Positions 38,545-46,161 of a stretch of DNA of 48,490 nucleotides are shown in pieces (position 1 is the first letter of the stretch; each line of letters begins with the position of its first letter). The notes under the pieces are model-generated. The model did no database searches. It worked only from the letters and a program-made list of their open reading frames with translations, and was not told where the DNA came from. The DNA lies in assembly GCA_945872435.1 (NCBI GenBank), contig CAMBYP010000005.1:1-48490 (forward strand), written 5' to 3'. The translations under genes were made by a program, and so were the position numbers. The stretch is from an uncultured Mycoplasmatota bacterium. Its GTDB lineage: Bacteria; Bacillota_I; Bacilli_A; RF39; UBA660.

Positions 38545-38573
38545 AAACTAGTAAACATGATTTACTAGTTTTT
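38543..38573. terminator. Bidirectional terminator between two XRE genes
   Basis: Perfect 13-base stem AAAAACTAGTAAA (38543-38555) with 38561-38573. It serves the converging 38179 and 38777 genes; the right arm overlaps the end of the latter. Confidence 0.88.
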
Positions 38574-38777
38574 ATTTATTTTTTCTACCATATCATCATA
38601 AAATATTTCATCAGGGGTTGTATGAAATACACGAGCAATTTTTACTGCCATTTCATAACTTAATCTTCTGTCATCATTTTCAATTTGCCAATAAAAGGGA
38701 CGACTGATTCCTACGAGATTAGCCATTTTTTGATAATTAAGTTTATATTTTAAACGCATTAATTTTAATTTTTTCAT
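38565..38777 (-). CDS. Small XRE-family regulator
   Basis: A 70-residue single-domain helix-turn-helix protein: KLKLMRLKYKLNYQKMANLV, GISRPFYWQIENDDRRLSYE and ARVFHTTPDEIFYDD. Size and pattern fit Cro-like regulators. ATG 38777 is chosen because GGCGGTGA lies just upstream. An inverted repeat overlapping its promoter (38806-38822) may be its own operator. It is divergent from the nucleoside phosphorylase gene, which it could therefore also control. Confidence 0.82.
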   Translation of the reverse strand: MKKLKLMRLKYKLNYQKMANLVGISRPFYWQIENDDRRLSYEMAVKIARVFHTTPDEIFYDDMVEKINKN

Positions 38778-38805
38778 AACGTCACCGCCCATAATCTTAT
38801 TATAT

Positions 38806-38822
38806 ATTAACAATTGGTTAAT
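38806..38822. promoter_or_regulatory. Inverted-repeat operator candidate
   Basis: ATTAAC-AATTG-GTTAAT, with perfect 6-base arms, lies about 30 bases upstream of the small XRE gene. It covers the expected -35 of that gene's promoter (TATAAT on the minus strand near 38803-38798). It sits between two divergent genes. Confidence 0.5.
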
Positions 38823-38897
38823 TTCAAGTGTATTTATACTATTTTAAAAAAATTGTACTTTTGTTATTGTTTATTATATAATAAAGTTGGTGATAAT

Positions 38898-40172
38898 ATG
38901 AATATGATAAATATAATCGAAAAAAAGAAGAATAAAGAGAGACTTACAAAAGAAGAATTAACATATGCTGTTATGGGGTATGTAAATGAGCAGATTCCTG
39001 ATTATCAAATGAGTTCCTTATTAATGGCAATTGTATTAAATGGTATGACACAAGAAGAAATTTTAGATTTGACAGATATTATGATAAAGAGTGGTGATCA
39101 ATTGGATTTAAGTTCAATTGAAGGTGTAAAAGTAGATAAACATTCGACAGGTGGTATTGGAGATAAAACAACCATTGCTGTGTTACCACTTGTCGCAAGT
39201 GCCAAAGTGAAATGTGCGAAAATGAGTGGAAGAGGTCTAGGATTCACTGGAGGAACGATTGATAAGTTAGAATCTATTCCTGGTTTTCAAACAAAGTTAG
39301 AATTTTCACAATTTATGAAAGAAGTAAATACCATTGGATTAGCACTTATGAGTCAAACAGGAAACTTGTGTCCTGCTGACAAAAAAATTTATGCTTTACG
39401 TGATGTAACTGCTACTACTGAAAGTATTCCTTTAATTGCATCAAGTATTATGAGTAAAAAAATTGCATCTGGAGCTGATAAAATTGTAATTGATGTAAAA
39501 GTGGGAAATGGAGCATTAATGAAAACATTGGAAGATGCAAAATTATTAGCAAAAACAATGATTGAAATAGGAAAACATTATCAAAAAGAAGTAGTTTGTT
39601 TACTGACTAATATGGAACAACCATTAGGCTATACAATTGGAAATCGTTTAGAAGTAGAAGAAGCAATTGCTTTGTTAAAAGGTGAAAAAAGTGATTCTGA
39701 TTTCAAAGAATTAGTCATTTCTTTAGCAACATATATGGTTCATCTAGGACGTAATATCGATATCAACCAAGCCCATGAAGAAGTAGTAAAACAACTTGAT
39801 ACTAAAGCTGGATTTCATAAGTTATTAGAATTTATCGAGATGCAAGGTGGCAGAAATTTTTCGAATGAACATTTAAAAGCAAGAGAAATTTATGCACCAA
39901 TTAGTGGTTATATTAAAAAAATATATGCTGAAAAATTAGGTACTTTAGTAAAAGAAATTGGCGGTGGTAGAGAAAATTTACAAGATCAGATTGATTATGA
40001 AGTTGGTGTTGTTTTAAATAAAAAAGTAGGAGATTTTATTCAAGCTGGTGAATTATTGTTAACAGTATATGAAAATAAAAAAATAAAGAAAGAAGAAGAA
40101 TATCTAGCTTGTTTTGAAATTACAGAAGAAAAGGTAGAACCATTACCACTTATTTATGAAATTATAAAATAG
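38898..40172 (+). CDS. pdp: Pyrimidine-nucleoside phosphorylase
   Basis: A 424-residue enzyme of the thymidine/pyrimidine nucleoside phosphorylase family, releasing a base and (deoxy)ribose-1-phosphate. Motifs: VDKHSTGGIGDKTT (phosphate binding), KMSGRGLGFTGGTIDKLESI, ASGADKIVIDVKVGNGALMK and a C-terminal swivelling domain with YAPISGYIKKI. Length agrees with Bacillus Pdp. Thymidine phosphorylase (deoA) cannot be excluded. Start ATG 38898 behind GGTGATAAT. Its stop is 10 bases before a GNAT gene. Divergent from the small XRE regulator. Confidence 0.92.
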   Translation: MNMINIIEKKKNKERLTKEELTYAVMGYVNEQIPDYQMSSLLMAIVLNGMTQEEILDLTDIMIKSGDQLDLSSIEGVKVDKHSTGGIGDKTTIAVLPLVASAKVKCAKMSGRGLGFTGGTIDKLESIPGFQTKLEFSQFMKEVNTIGLALMSQTGNLCPADKKIYALRDVTATTESIPLIASSIMSKKIASGADKIVIDVKVGNGALMKTLEDAKLLAKTMIEIGKHYQKEVVCLLTNMEQPLGYTIGNRLEVEEAIALLKGEKSDSDFKELVISLATYMVHLGRNIDINQAHEEVVKQLDTKAGFHKLLEFIEMQGGRNFSNEHLKAREIYAPISGYIKKIYAEKLGTLVKEIGGGRENLQDQIDYEVGVVLNKKVGDFIQAGELLLTVYENKKIKKEEEYLACFEITEEKVEPLPLIYEIIK

Positions 40173-40182
40173 GGAGTTCTTT

Positions 40183-40596
40183 ATGAAGATTGAATTTTTA
40201 AAAGAAGAAGATATTTATGAAACCACTTTATTGATAAAAAGATGCTTTCCGGAAGTTAATATTGAAAAAACACCATCATTTCATGATATCAATTGGAATG
40301 AAAATATGATTTTAATTGCCAAAATGGAAAATAAAGTAGTAGGGCATATATGGATTCAAAAATTATATGATTTTTATAAACAAGAGTATTATTTTTATTT
40401 AATGTATGTATGTGTAGATGAAAAGTATCGTCGTAGAAATATTGCAACAAAATTGTTAGAAACCGTTGAAAAATTGAAAGAACAGTATCATATTTCATAT
40501 ATTACATTTACGAGTGGAAAAAATAGAGTAGCAGCTCAAAATTTATATAAGAAATTAAATTATTATGAGAGAAATAGTGTTGTATTTAAAAAGTAA
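40183..40596 (+). CDS. GNAT-family N-acetyltransferase
   Basis: A 137-residue acetyltransferase. The acetyl-CoA site is visible as MYVCVDEKYRRRNIATKLLE (beta4-alpha3, with the R-R-x-x-I-A form of Q/RxxGxG/A), then TFTSGKNRVAAQNLYKKLNY typical of motif B. Substrate unknown; small-molecule or protein N-acetylation are both possible. It follows pdp by 10 bases with an AGGGAG ribosome site, so they are co-transcribed. Confidence 0.85.
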   Translation: MKIEFLKEEDIYETTLLIKRCFPEVNIEKTPSFHDINWNENMILIAKMENKVVGHIWIQKLYDFYKQEYYFYLMYVCVDEKYRRRNIATKLLETVEKLKEQYHISYITFTSGKNRVAAQNLYKKLNYYERNSVVFKK

Positions 40597-40676
40597 TTGT
40601 AAATAAATGTAAAAAAAATGTAATTTGCTTGAAACATAAAAAAGAAGTTGTTACAATCAAATTAGGAGGGGTAGAT

Positions 40677-40910
40677 ATGATATATCCGTCAATTGATAAA
40701 TTATTAAATCAAGTTGGCTCTAAATATTTACTTGTGAATATTGTAGCAAAAAGAGCGCATGAAATGGATGAAACTAATTTTTATCAAATGAAAGAAAATG
40801 AATATGTATCTAAAAAAAACATCGGAAGAGCTTTAGAAGAAGTTTCAAAAAACTTAATTCATATTGATAAAGACTCTGCCTTAGATGAAGATACAAATGA
40901 AAACAAATAA
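40677..40910 (+). CDS. rpoZ: RNA polymerase omega subunit
   Basis: A 77-residue protein: MIYPSIDKLLNQVGSKYLLV, then VAKRAHEM and KNIGRALEEVSKNLI, the omega fold that assists assembly of the beta' subunit. ATG 40677 is preceded by AGGAGGGG, and the product then has normal omega length; the upstream in-frame ATG would add 16 foreign residues. gmk, the usual neighbour, is not adjacent. Terminator follows at 40909. Confidence 0.9.
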   Translation: MIYPSIDKLLNQVGSKYLLVNIVAKRAHEMDETNFYQMKENEYVSKKNIGRALEEVSKNLIHIDKDSALDEDTNENK

Positions 40911-40929
40911 AGCACAATGTGCTTTTTTT
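40909..40929 (+). terminator. Terminator after rpoZ
   Basis: AAAGCAC (40909-40915) pairs with GTGCTTT (40919-40925), followed by T residues. Confidence 0.8.
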
Positions 40930-40930
40930 G

Positions 40931-40959
40931 TTGTTTATCAAACATTTGTTTGCTATAAT
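40931..40959 (+). promoter_or_regulatory. recX promoter with SOS-like box
   Basis: TTGTTT (40931-40936), 17-base spacer, TATAAT (40954-40959). CAAACATTTGTTTG (40939-40952) fills the spacer, the third exact copy of the motif seen before dinB and thyA. RecX regulates RecA, which supports a LexA box. Confidence 0.75.
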
Positions 40960-40976
40960 ATAAAAGAGGTGATCAC

Positions 40977-41759
40977 ATGAAAATAGAAAAAATAAAAAAA
41001 GTAGGAGATAGTAAATACCAGTTAATTTTACAAAATAAAGATGTGATTACAACTTATGATGATGTTATGATTAAATATCATTTATTATATCGAAAAGAAA
41101 TTGACGAAAATATTTTAGAATCGTTACTAAAAGAAACAAAAATTTCTGATATCTATTATAAAAGTGTAAAAAAACTTACAACGAAAATGATGAGTAAAAA
41201 ATCATATAAACATTGGTTAGAAAAGTTTCAATTATCAAAACAAAATGAAGAAAATTTAATTTGTAAATTAGAAAATGTAGGACTTTTGAATGATTTATAT
41301 TATGCGAAAGCATATGCTTCTGATAAAGCAAGACTTTCTAAAGATGGAATAGGAAAGATAGAAAATGATTTAAAAGAGGAAGGCATTTCTTATGGAATGA
41401 TTAAAGATGCACTAACTGTGATTGATTTAGAAGAAATGAATCAAAAATTAAAAAAAATGCTTATGAAAAAGATAGAACAGAATCATCATTATTCTAATCA
41501 GCATTTAAAACAAAAAATAATATCAGAATTTTTAAAGTTGGGTTTTTCTTATGAAGAAATTCATAGTGCTTTACAAGAAGTAAAGTGGATGAATGAAACA
41601 GAAATTTTACAAAAAGAATTTATGAAAACTTTATTAAAAGCAAAGAAAAAATATCAAGGAAAAGAATTATTATATCAAGTAAAAAATAAATTATATCAAA
41701 AAGGTTTTTCTGTAGAAGAAATTAATGAATGTTTGGAAAAAGAAATAAACAACGAATAA
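40977..41759 (+). CDS. recX: RecA regulator RecX
   Basis: A 260-residue RecX, built of repeated three-helix units: MMSKKSYKHWLEKFQLSKQN, LICKLENVGLLNDLYYAKAY, DKARLSKDGIGKIENDL, FLKLGFSYEEIHSALQEV, YQVKNKLYQKGFSVEEIN. Length matches Gram-positive RecX (Bacillus about 264). It modulates RecA filaments. The promoter carries the putative LexA box, so it would be induced with the damage response. Ribosome site GAGGTGAT; single gene. Confidence 0.9.
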   Translation: MKIEKIKKVGDSKYQLILQNKDVITTYDDVMIKYHLLYRKEIDENILESLLKETKISDIYYKSVKKLTTKMMSKKSYKHWLEKFQLSKQNEENLICKLENVGLLNDLYYAKAYASDKARLSKDGIGKIENDLKEEGISYGMIKDALTVIDLEEMNQKLKKMLMKKIEQNHHYSNQHLKQKIISEFLKLGFSYEEIHSALQEVKWMNETEILQKEFMKTLLKAKKKYQGKELLYQVKNKLYQKGFSVEEINECLEKEINNE

Positions 41760-41774
41760 TTCGTTGTTTATTTT
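41743..41774. terminator. Bidirectional terminator between recX and the HIT gene
   Basis: AAATAAACAACGAA (41743-41756) pairs with TTCGTTGTTTATTT (41760-41773), loop TAA, tails suited to both directions. Confidence 0.85.
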
Positions 41775-42130
41775 AATTTTTCATACATTTCTTCTAAAGC
41801 AATTGGTTCTTGTTTTTCTTTGTAATAAGGTTTTAAATGAAGATGAAAGTGTTTTACTTCTTGAACATCTCCATTATTTTGAATTAGAGTAAGACCATCG
41901 ATATGAAGTCTTTCTTCTAATCTTTTTTTAAGCATTAATGCAACTTGATAAATGTGTAAATATGTTTGTTCATCAATCGTTGTTAAATCAAGCGTATGTT
42001 TTTTAGGTATGATTAATGTGTGACCATTACTATCTGGATTTACATCTAAAAAACATTTTACAACATCATCTTCATAAATTGTATAAGAAGGAATTTCTCC
42101 ATGAATAATTTTACAAAAAATACAATTCAT
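41768..42130 (-). CDS. HIT-family nucleotide-binding protein
   Basis: A 120-residue histidine-triad hydrolase of purine nucleoside phosphoramidate type. CIFCKIIHGEIPSYTIYED at the start (zinc Cys pair), FLDVNPDSNGHTLIIPKKH, and the triad VKHFHLHLKP at about 98. Close to Bacillus Hit. It follows the unknown gene 42150-42695 by 19 bases, ribosome site GGAGATGATAATATG. Confidence 0.92.
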   Translation of the reverse strand: MNCIFCKIIHGEIPSYTIYEDDVVKCFLDVNPDSNGHTLIIPKKHTLDLTTIDEQTYLHIYQVALMLKKRLEERLHIDGLTLIQNNGDVQEVKHFHLHLKPYYKEKQEPIALEEMYEKLK

Positions 42131-42149
42131 ATTATCATCTCCATATTTA

Positions 42150-42695
42150 TTATAACATGCTTTTTTTGTTTGTTGCCATTAAAACTTCTTTTTTTCGTAG
42201 TATTCCTAATCTGCTATTTTCTATTGGCTCTATTTCTTCCATGTGATGTTCTCTTAATATTTGTTGATACTTATCATTTTGAAGAGCTGTTGCATGGTTT
42301 AATTCTGTACTCATAAAATATGCATTCATATCATAAGGATTTAACCATGTTTGAATGACAATATCACCTAAACTTTGAAAATAATTTCCTAATTTTGTAG
42401 TAAGTAAAACACCTGCTCTAGGATTTTTTGAAAAATCCATATTTAAGAAATGGACAACAGATTTATGTTTTTCTATATCTTTTTTTGTTAAATATTCTAG
42501 ATACATTAAATATCCATTATAATGATGAAGATGTAGAGGTAAAGTGTAATGAAATGTTTTTCCATCTGGTTGGATAATATATACGTTTGGTTTATGAGAA
42601 AGTAATATCTGTTTTAATTCAAGAGATGAAACATTCTCATAAAGGGAATTATTTTGAATTGTTTGAATGAGTTGATCGATATATTGTTCTTCCAT
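42150..42695 (-). CDS. Unknown 181-residue protein upstream of HIT
   Basis: Not recognised. A soluble protein with a mixed pattern: helical N-terminus (EEQYIDQLIQTIQNNSL), HYTLPLHLHHYNGYLMYLEY, DFSKNPRAGVLLTTKLGNYF near 105 and a basic C-terminus. No membrane segment or catalytic signature. It is the first gene of a two-gene operon with the HIT protein; ribosome site GGTGATTTATTATG. Confidence 0.6.
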   Translation of the reverse strand: MEEQYIDQLIQTIQNNSLYENVSSLELKQILLSHKPNVYIIQPDGKTFHYTLPLHLHHYNGYLMYLEYLTKKDIEKHKSVVHFLNMDFSKNPRAGVLLTTKLGNYFQSLGDIVIQTWLNPYDMNAYFMSTELNHATALQNDKYQQILREHHMEEIEPIENSRLGILRKKEVLMATNKKSML

Positions 42696-42954
42696 AATAA
42701 ATCACCAATCATAGTATAACATGACTTTTTTACAAAAAAAAGAACATTGTTCTTTTTACGTGAATATCTGCGAATATTCATTATTATTGTGATAAAAATA
42801 AAAGAAATTATGCAGAAAGATAGTCAAAATGTTATATTTTTGTTAAAATAATAATGATTTTATAAAATTATGAAATACGGTGCTCATATCATGTTAGTGA
42901 AATGAAGTATTGAATAAAATATATATAGATATGATGGGAAATGGAGGTGTTATA
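42696..42954. other. Divergent intergenic region with two hairpins
   Basis: The 259 bases between the HIT operon and sufS contain AAAAAGAAC-ATT-GTTCTTTTT (42737-42757) and TGAATAT-CTGCGA-ATATTCA (42761-42780). The first looks like a terminator, although both adjacent genes point away from it. TTGTTAAAATAATAATG near 42841 may be the sufS promoter. No coding frame or known regulatory RNA is recognised. Confidence 0.5.
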
Positions 42955-44157
42955 ATGAATCGTGAAGATTTTCCTATGTTTAAGCAAAATTTAATTTATT
43001 TTGATAATAGTGCAACTACCTTAAAACCACAATGTGTAATTGATAGTATTGTCGATTATTATAGTAATTATACAGCGAATGCTTCTCGTGGTGACTATAA
43101 AACAAGTTTACTTGTTGATGAAAATATTGACCTATCAAGAGAAGCTGTACAACGTTTTATTCGTGCTGAGAAAAAAGAAGAAATTATTTTTACAGAGAAT
43201 GCCACGGATTCTTTAAATCAAATTGTTTTTGGCTTTTTTGAATCAAAATTAAAAAAAGGAGACCATGTGGTATTAACAAAATCAGAACATGCATCAAATG
43301 TATTACCTTGGTTTTATTTAGAAGAAAAGTTAGGAATTGTGATTGACTATATTCCTTTAGATGAAAAATTACATGTTACACTTGATAATTTGAAAAAAGT
43401 AATTACTGAAGATACAAAAGTAATTAGTATTGCAGAAGTAACAAATGTTATTGGTGATGTAAGACCAATGAAAGAAATTGTAAAGTATGCTCATGAAAAA
43501 GGAATTTATGTTGTTGCAGATGGGGCACAAAGTGTGCCACATAGAGTGACTGATGTACAAGATAGTGATGTCGATTTTTTAGTTTTTTCTATCCATAAAA
43601 TGTGTGGACCAACTGGAGTAGGAATATTGTATGGAAAATTAGAATTACTAGAACAAATGAAACCATTAAAATATGGGGGAGGAATGAATCTTTCTTTTGC
43701 AAGTGATGGAACGAAAGAATATCATAAATTACCTACTAGATTGGAAGCTGGTACGATTCATGTGGCAGGAATTATTGCTACGCGTTATGCGATTGAATAT
43801 TTAGAAAATATTGGAATGGAAAAGATTCATCAATATGAGATGGAATTAAAAAATTACGCTTTAGAAAAATTAAAAGAAGTTCCTAATCTTAAAGTTTATA
43901 ATCCTGATACTGATACGGCAATTATATCATTTAATATAGATGGCATTTTTGCGCAAGATTTGGCTATTTATTTAGACCAACACCATATTTGTGTAAGATC
44001 AGGAAGCCATTGTGCGAAAATATTAATTGACGAAATAGGAATTAAAAATACATGTCGTATGAGTTTATATTTTTATAATACAAAAGAAGAAATTGACCAA
44101 TTGGTGGCTGCTTTAAAAAATCCTAATATTTTAGAAGAAAGTTTAATGGTGATGTAA
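42955..44157 (+). CDS. sufS: Cysteine desulfurase SufS
   Basis: A 400-residue class V PLP enzyme releasing sulfur from cysteine for iron-sulfur clusters. IYFDNSATTLKPQ at the start, NATDSLNQI, SEHASNVLPW, VVADGAQSVPH, the PLP lysine in FSIHKMCGPTGVG (Lys215), and the active-site Cys353 in CVRSGSHCAK within a short lobe, as in SufS (type II). ATG 42955 is preceded by GGAGGTG; the longer frame contains this site. sufU is 6 kb upstream. Single gene with its own terminator. Confidence 0.93.
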   Translation: MNREDFPMFKQNLIYFDNSATTLKPQCVIDSIVDYYSNYTANASRGDYKTSLLVDENIDLSREAVQRFIRAEKKEEIIFTENATDSLNQIVFGFFESKLKKGDHVVLTKSEHASNVLPWFYLEEKLGIVIDYIPLDEKLHVTLDNLKKVITEDTKVISIAEVTNVIGDVRPMKEIVKYAHEKGIYVVADGAQSVPHRVTDVQDSDVDFLVFSIHKMCGPTGVGILYGKLELLEQMKPLKYGGGMNLSFASDGTKEYHKLPTRLEAGTIHVAGIIATRYAIEYLENIGMEKIHQYEMELKNYALEKLKEVPNLKVYNPDTDTAIISFNIDGIFAQDLAIYLDQHHICVRSGSHCAKILIDEIGIKNTCRMSLYFYNTKEEIDQLVAALKNPNILEESLMVM

Positions 44158-44180
44158 GTGTCAAATATGACACTTTTTTT
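44156..44180 (+). terminator. Terminator after sufS
   Basis: AAGTGTCA (44156-44163) pairs with TGACACTT (44168-44175), followed by T residues. Confidence 0.85.
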
Positions 44181-44242
44181 CTTTGGTGCTTAAAAATTTT
44201 TTTATTTTGTGTTACAATGAGTATAACATAAGGGGTGACGGT

Positions 44243-46069
44243 ATGAGAGAGTATGGACCTAAATTAGGAATTATTATTCTTTGCATTGTATCGTTTATTA
44301 TTTTTCCGATTTATTGGGTATCGAAAGGTACGAAATATGATTATACGATTCAAAAAGAGGAAATGAATGTAGAATTAAAAAATGATGGAAGTATTGAAGT
44401 GAATGAAAATTTAGTGATTCAACCACATACTATGATTTCATCGATTGAAAAAGATTTATTTCCAATTAGTTTAAAAGAAAATAAAAGATATAATTGTTAT
44501 GATTGTATTCGCAGTGCTAGTGCATATGTAGATGGAGTAGAAAGTACGGTAGAAGATTTAGGAGTGACACGTAAAGAAAAAAATATGAAAGTCATTTCCT
44601 TTGATCCAACTACTAGAAAATTTACAATGAAGTTATCTTATACGGTTGATAGTAGAGCAGTAAAACGTTATACTTCATTAGCAGCATTTGGACTAAATTT
44701 CAAAGCTATGAATACAAAAGTGAATCAATTAAAAATTCAAGTAAAAATTCCAGAAGATGGAACAAAAAAATATTATGTAAAAGATACTACAACAGGAAGC
44801 TCTATTGCTGTTACAAGAAAAAGTCCCCAAGTTTATCAAATGACTCAAAAAAATTTAACAGAGAATACACAAACTAGTTTTATTATTGGAGTCGATACTG
44901 AAGTATTAAATCAGACAAATATTATGAAAGAAAAATCAAACCATGATATTTTAAATTTTGATTATGATGAACAAACAAGAGAACATTTGCAATTTATTAG
45001 TAAAAATAAAAATAATTTACCACTTATATATTATATTATTTTTAGTACGACTATTTATGTTTTCTTAGAAGTAATTCGTTATAAAAGAAATTATGTAAAG
45101 AAGATCAAAGATCATTTAATTATTCCATATAGTCAAGGTGATATTAAAGTATTACCACCGTTAGCATCTAAAATGATTAGTGGAAAGAGTAAAGATTTTG
45201 CTTTATCTTTAATTTTGACATTACAGGAACGTGGTAATATAGGAATTAAAGCAGATGGAACAATCATATATATGCATGATCAACACTTGAGTGATTATGA
45301 ACATGAATTTTTAAAAGTATTTTTTCAAAAAAAGAAATTAAATTATGGTGATTCCATGACAATCACTGATTTAAGTCAAAAAGTAAATAAAAATTTAGAT
45401 ACGAAGACATGTTTTATTCAAGATTTTGGAATTGTTAGAGATTTAGCAACTGAGGCATTATATAAAAATCGTATTTATGATAAAAACTTAGGTAATTTTA
45501 TGAATGCTTTTGAAAAGTATGGCTTTGTGAATATGATTGGAGCAATTATTTTGCTAGTTGGTTATCTACTAGGATGGATTCGTCCTGAAACAGAAAGTAT
45601 TTTTCCAATTGTCGCAACGTTATTTGGTTTATCTATGGTGATTTTAGTTTTACCACTTGATCTACATACAATATGGAAATATATTGATAAAAAAGTAAAA
45701 AAAGTATTACGATTAGGTTATTTTTTACTCCTTTTAATATTATTATTTCCAGTAATTGGTTATTTACTAACTACTCATGAATGTTATTTACTGTTGGTAT
45801 TAATTTTCGCATTAGTTCACTTTTTATTATTCCGTTTTTATGATGAGGAATTATTAACGAAATATGGAAGAATGGAATACTTGAGATTATCAGGTTTAAG
45901 ACATTTTTGTAATCATTATTACGACTATGAAGCACAAGCTTTTGAAACACACCCATATTATAAATATTATTTAAAATATATTGTTGCTTTTGGTGATACA
46001 GAAAAAATACTAATACATTATCATGGGGTATTAAAAATACTAGGAAAACAATTGGATACTTTGTTTTAA
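44243..46069 (+). CDS. DUF2207-family membrane protein
   Basis: A 608-residue membrane protein of the DUF2207 type. One N-terminal membrane segment (LGIIILCIVSFIIFPIYWV), an extracellular domain of about 220 residues beginning YDYTIQKEEMNVELKNDGSI with SIEVNENLVIQ, a second membrane segment near 270 (LIYYIIFSTTIYVFLEVI), a cytoplasmic part starting VLPPLASKMISGKSKDFALS (winged-helix-like: LTLQERGNIGIKADG), and then two more pairs of membrane segments. The family is widespread and of unknown function. ATG 44243 follows AGGGGTG. Monocistronic. Confidence 0.82.
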   Translation: MREYGPKLGIIILCIVSFIIFPIYWVSKGTKYDYTIQKEEMNVELKNDGSIEVNENLVIQPHTMISSIEKDLFPISLKENKRYNCYDCIRSASAYVDGVESTVEDLGVTRKEKNMKVISFDPTTRKFTMKLSYTVDSRAVKRYTSLAAFGLNFKAMNTKVNQLKIQVKIPEDGTKKYYVKDTTTGSSIAVTRKSPQVYQMTQKNLTENTQTSFIIGVDTEVLNQTNIMKEKSNHDILNFDYDEQTREHLQFISKNKNNLPLIYYIIFSTTIYVFLEVIRYKRNYVKKIKDHLIIPYSQGDIKVLPPLASKMISGKSKDFALSLILTLQERGNIGIKADGTIIYMHDQHLSDYEHEFLKVFFQKKKLNYGDSMTITDLSQKVNKNLDTKTCFIQDFGIVRDLATEALYKNRIYDKNLGNFMNAFEKYGFVNMIGAIILLVGYLLGWIRPETESIFPIVATLFGLSMVILVLPLDLHTIWKYIDKKVKKVLRLGYFLLLLILLFPVIGYLLTTHECYLLLVLIFALVHFLLFRFYDEELLTKYGRMEYLRLSGLRHFCNHYYDYEAQAFETHPYYKYYLKYIVAFGDTEKILIHYHGVLKILGKQLDTLF

Positions 46070-46091
46070 AAAAGCGAATATCGCTTTTTTT
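46068..46091 (+). terminator. Terminator after the DUF2207 gene
   Basis: AAAAAAGCGA (46068-46077) pairs with TCGCTTTTTT (46081-46090), loop ATA, followed by T. Confidence 0.8.
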
Positions 46092-46106
46092 CTATGTAAA
46101 ATAACC

Positions 46107-46136
46107 TTGTTTCTAATCGATTATGTATGCTATAAT
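46107..46136 (+). promoter_or_regulatory. ftsK/spoIIIE promoter
   Basis: TTGTTT (46107-46112), 18-base spacer, TATAAT (46131-46136), about 25 bases before the start codon. Confidence 0.65.
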
Positions 46137-46161
46137 GAGTAAGGTAAAAGGAAGTGTAACG

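Noticed and set aside
38179-38777. Prophage or mobile element suggested by two XRE regulators
   Set aside because: No integrase, structural, lysis or attachment sequences are nearby, and the surrounding genes are housekeeping.
42742-42752. GAAC-ATT-GTTC as a LexA box upstream of sufS
   Set aside because: The spacer is 3 rather than 4 bases, the arms extend through A and T runs as in a terminator, and it is not placed in a recognisable promoter.
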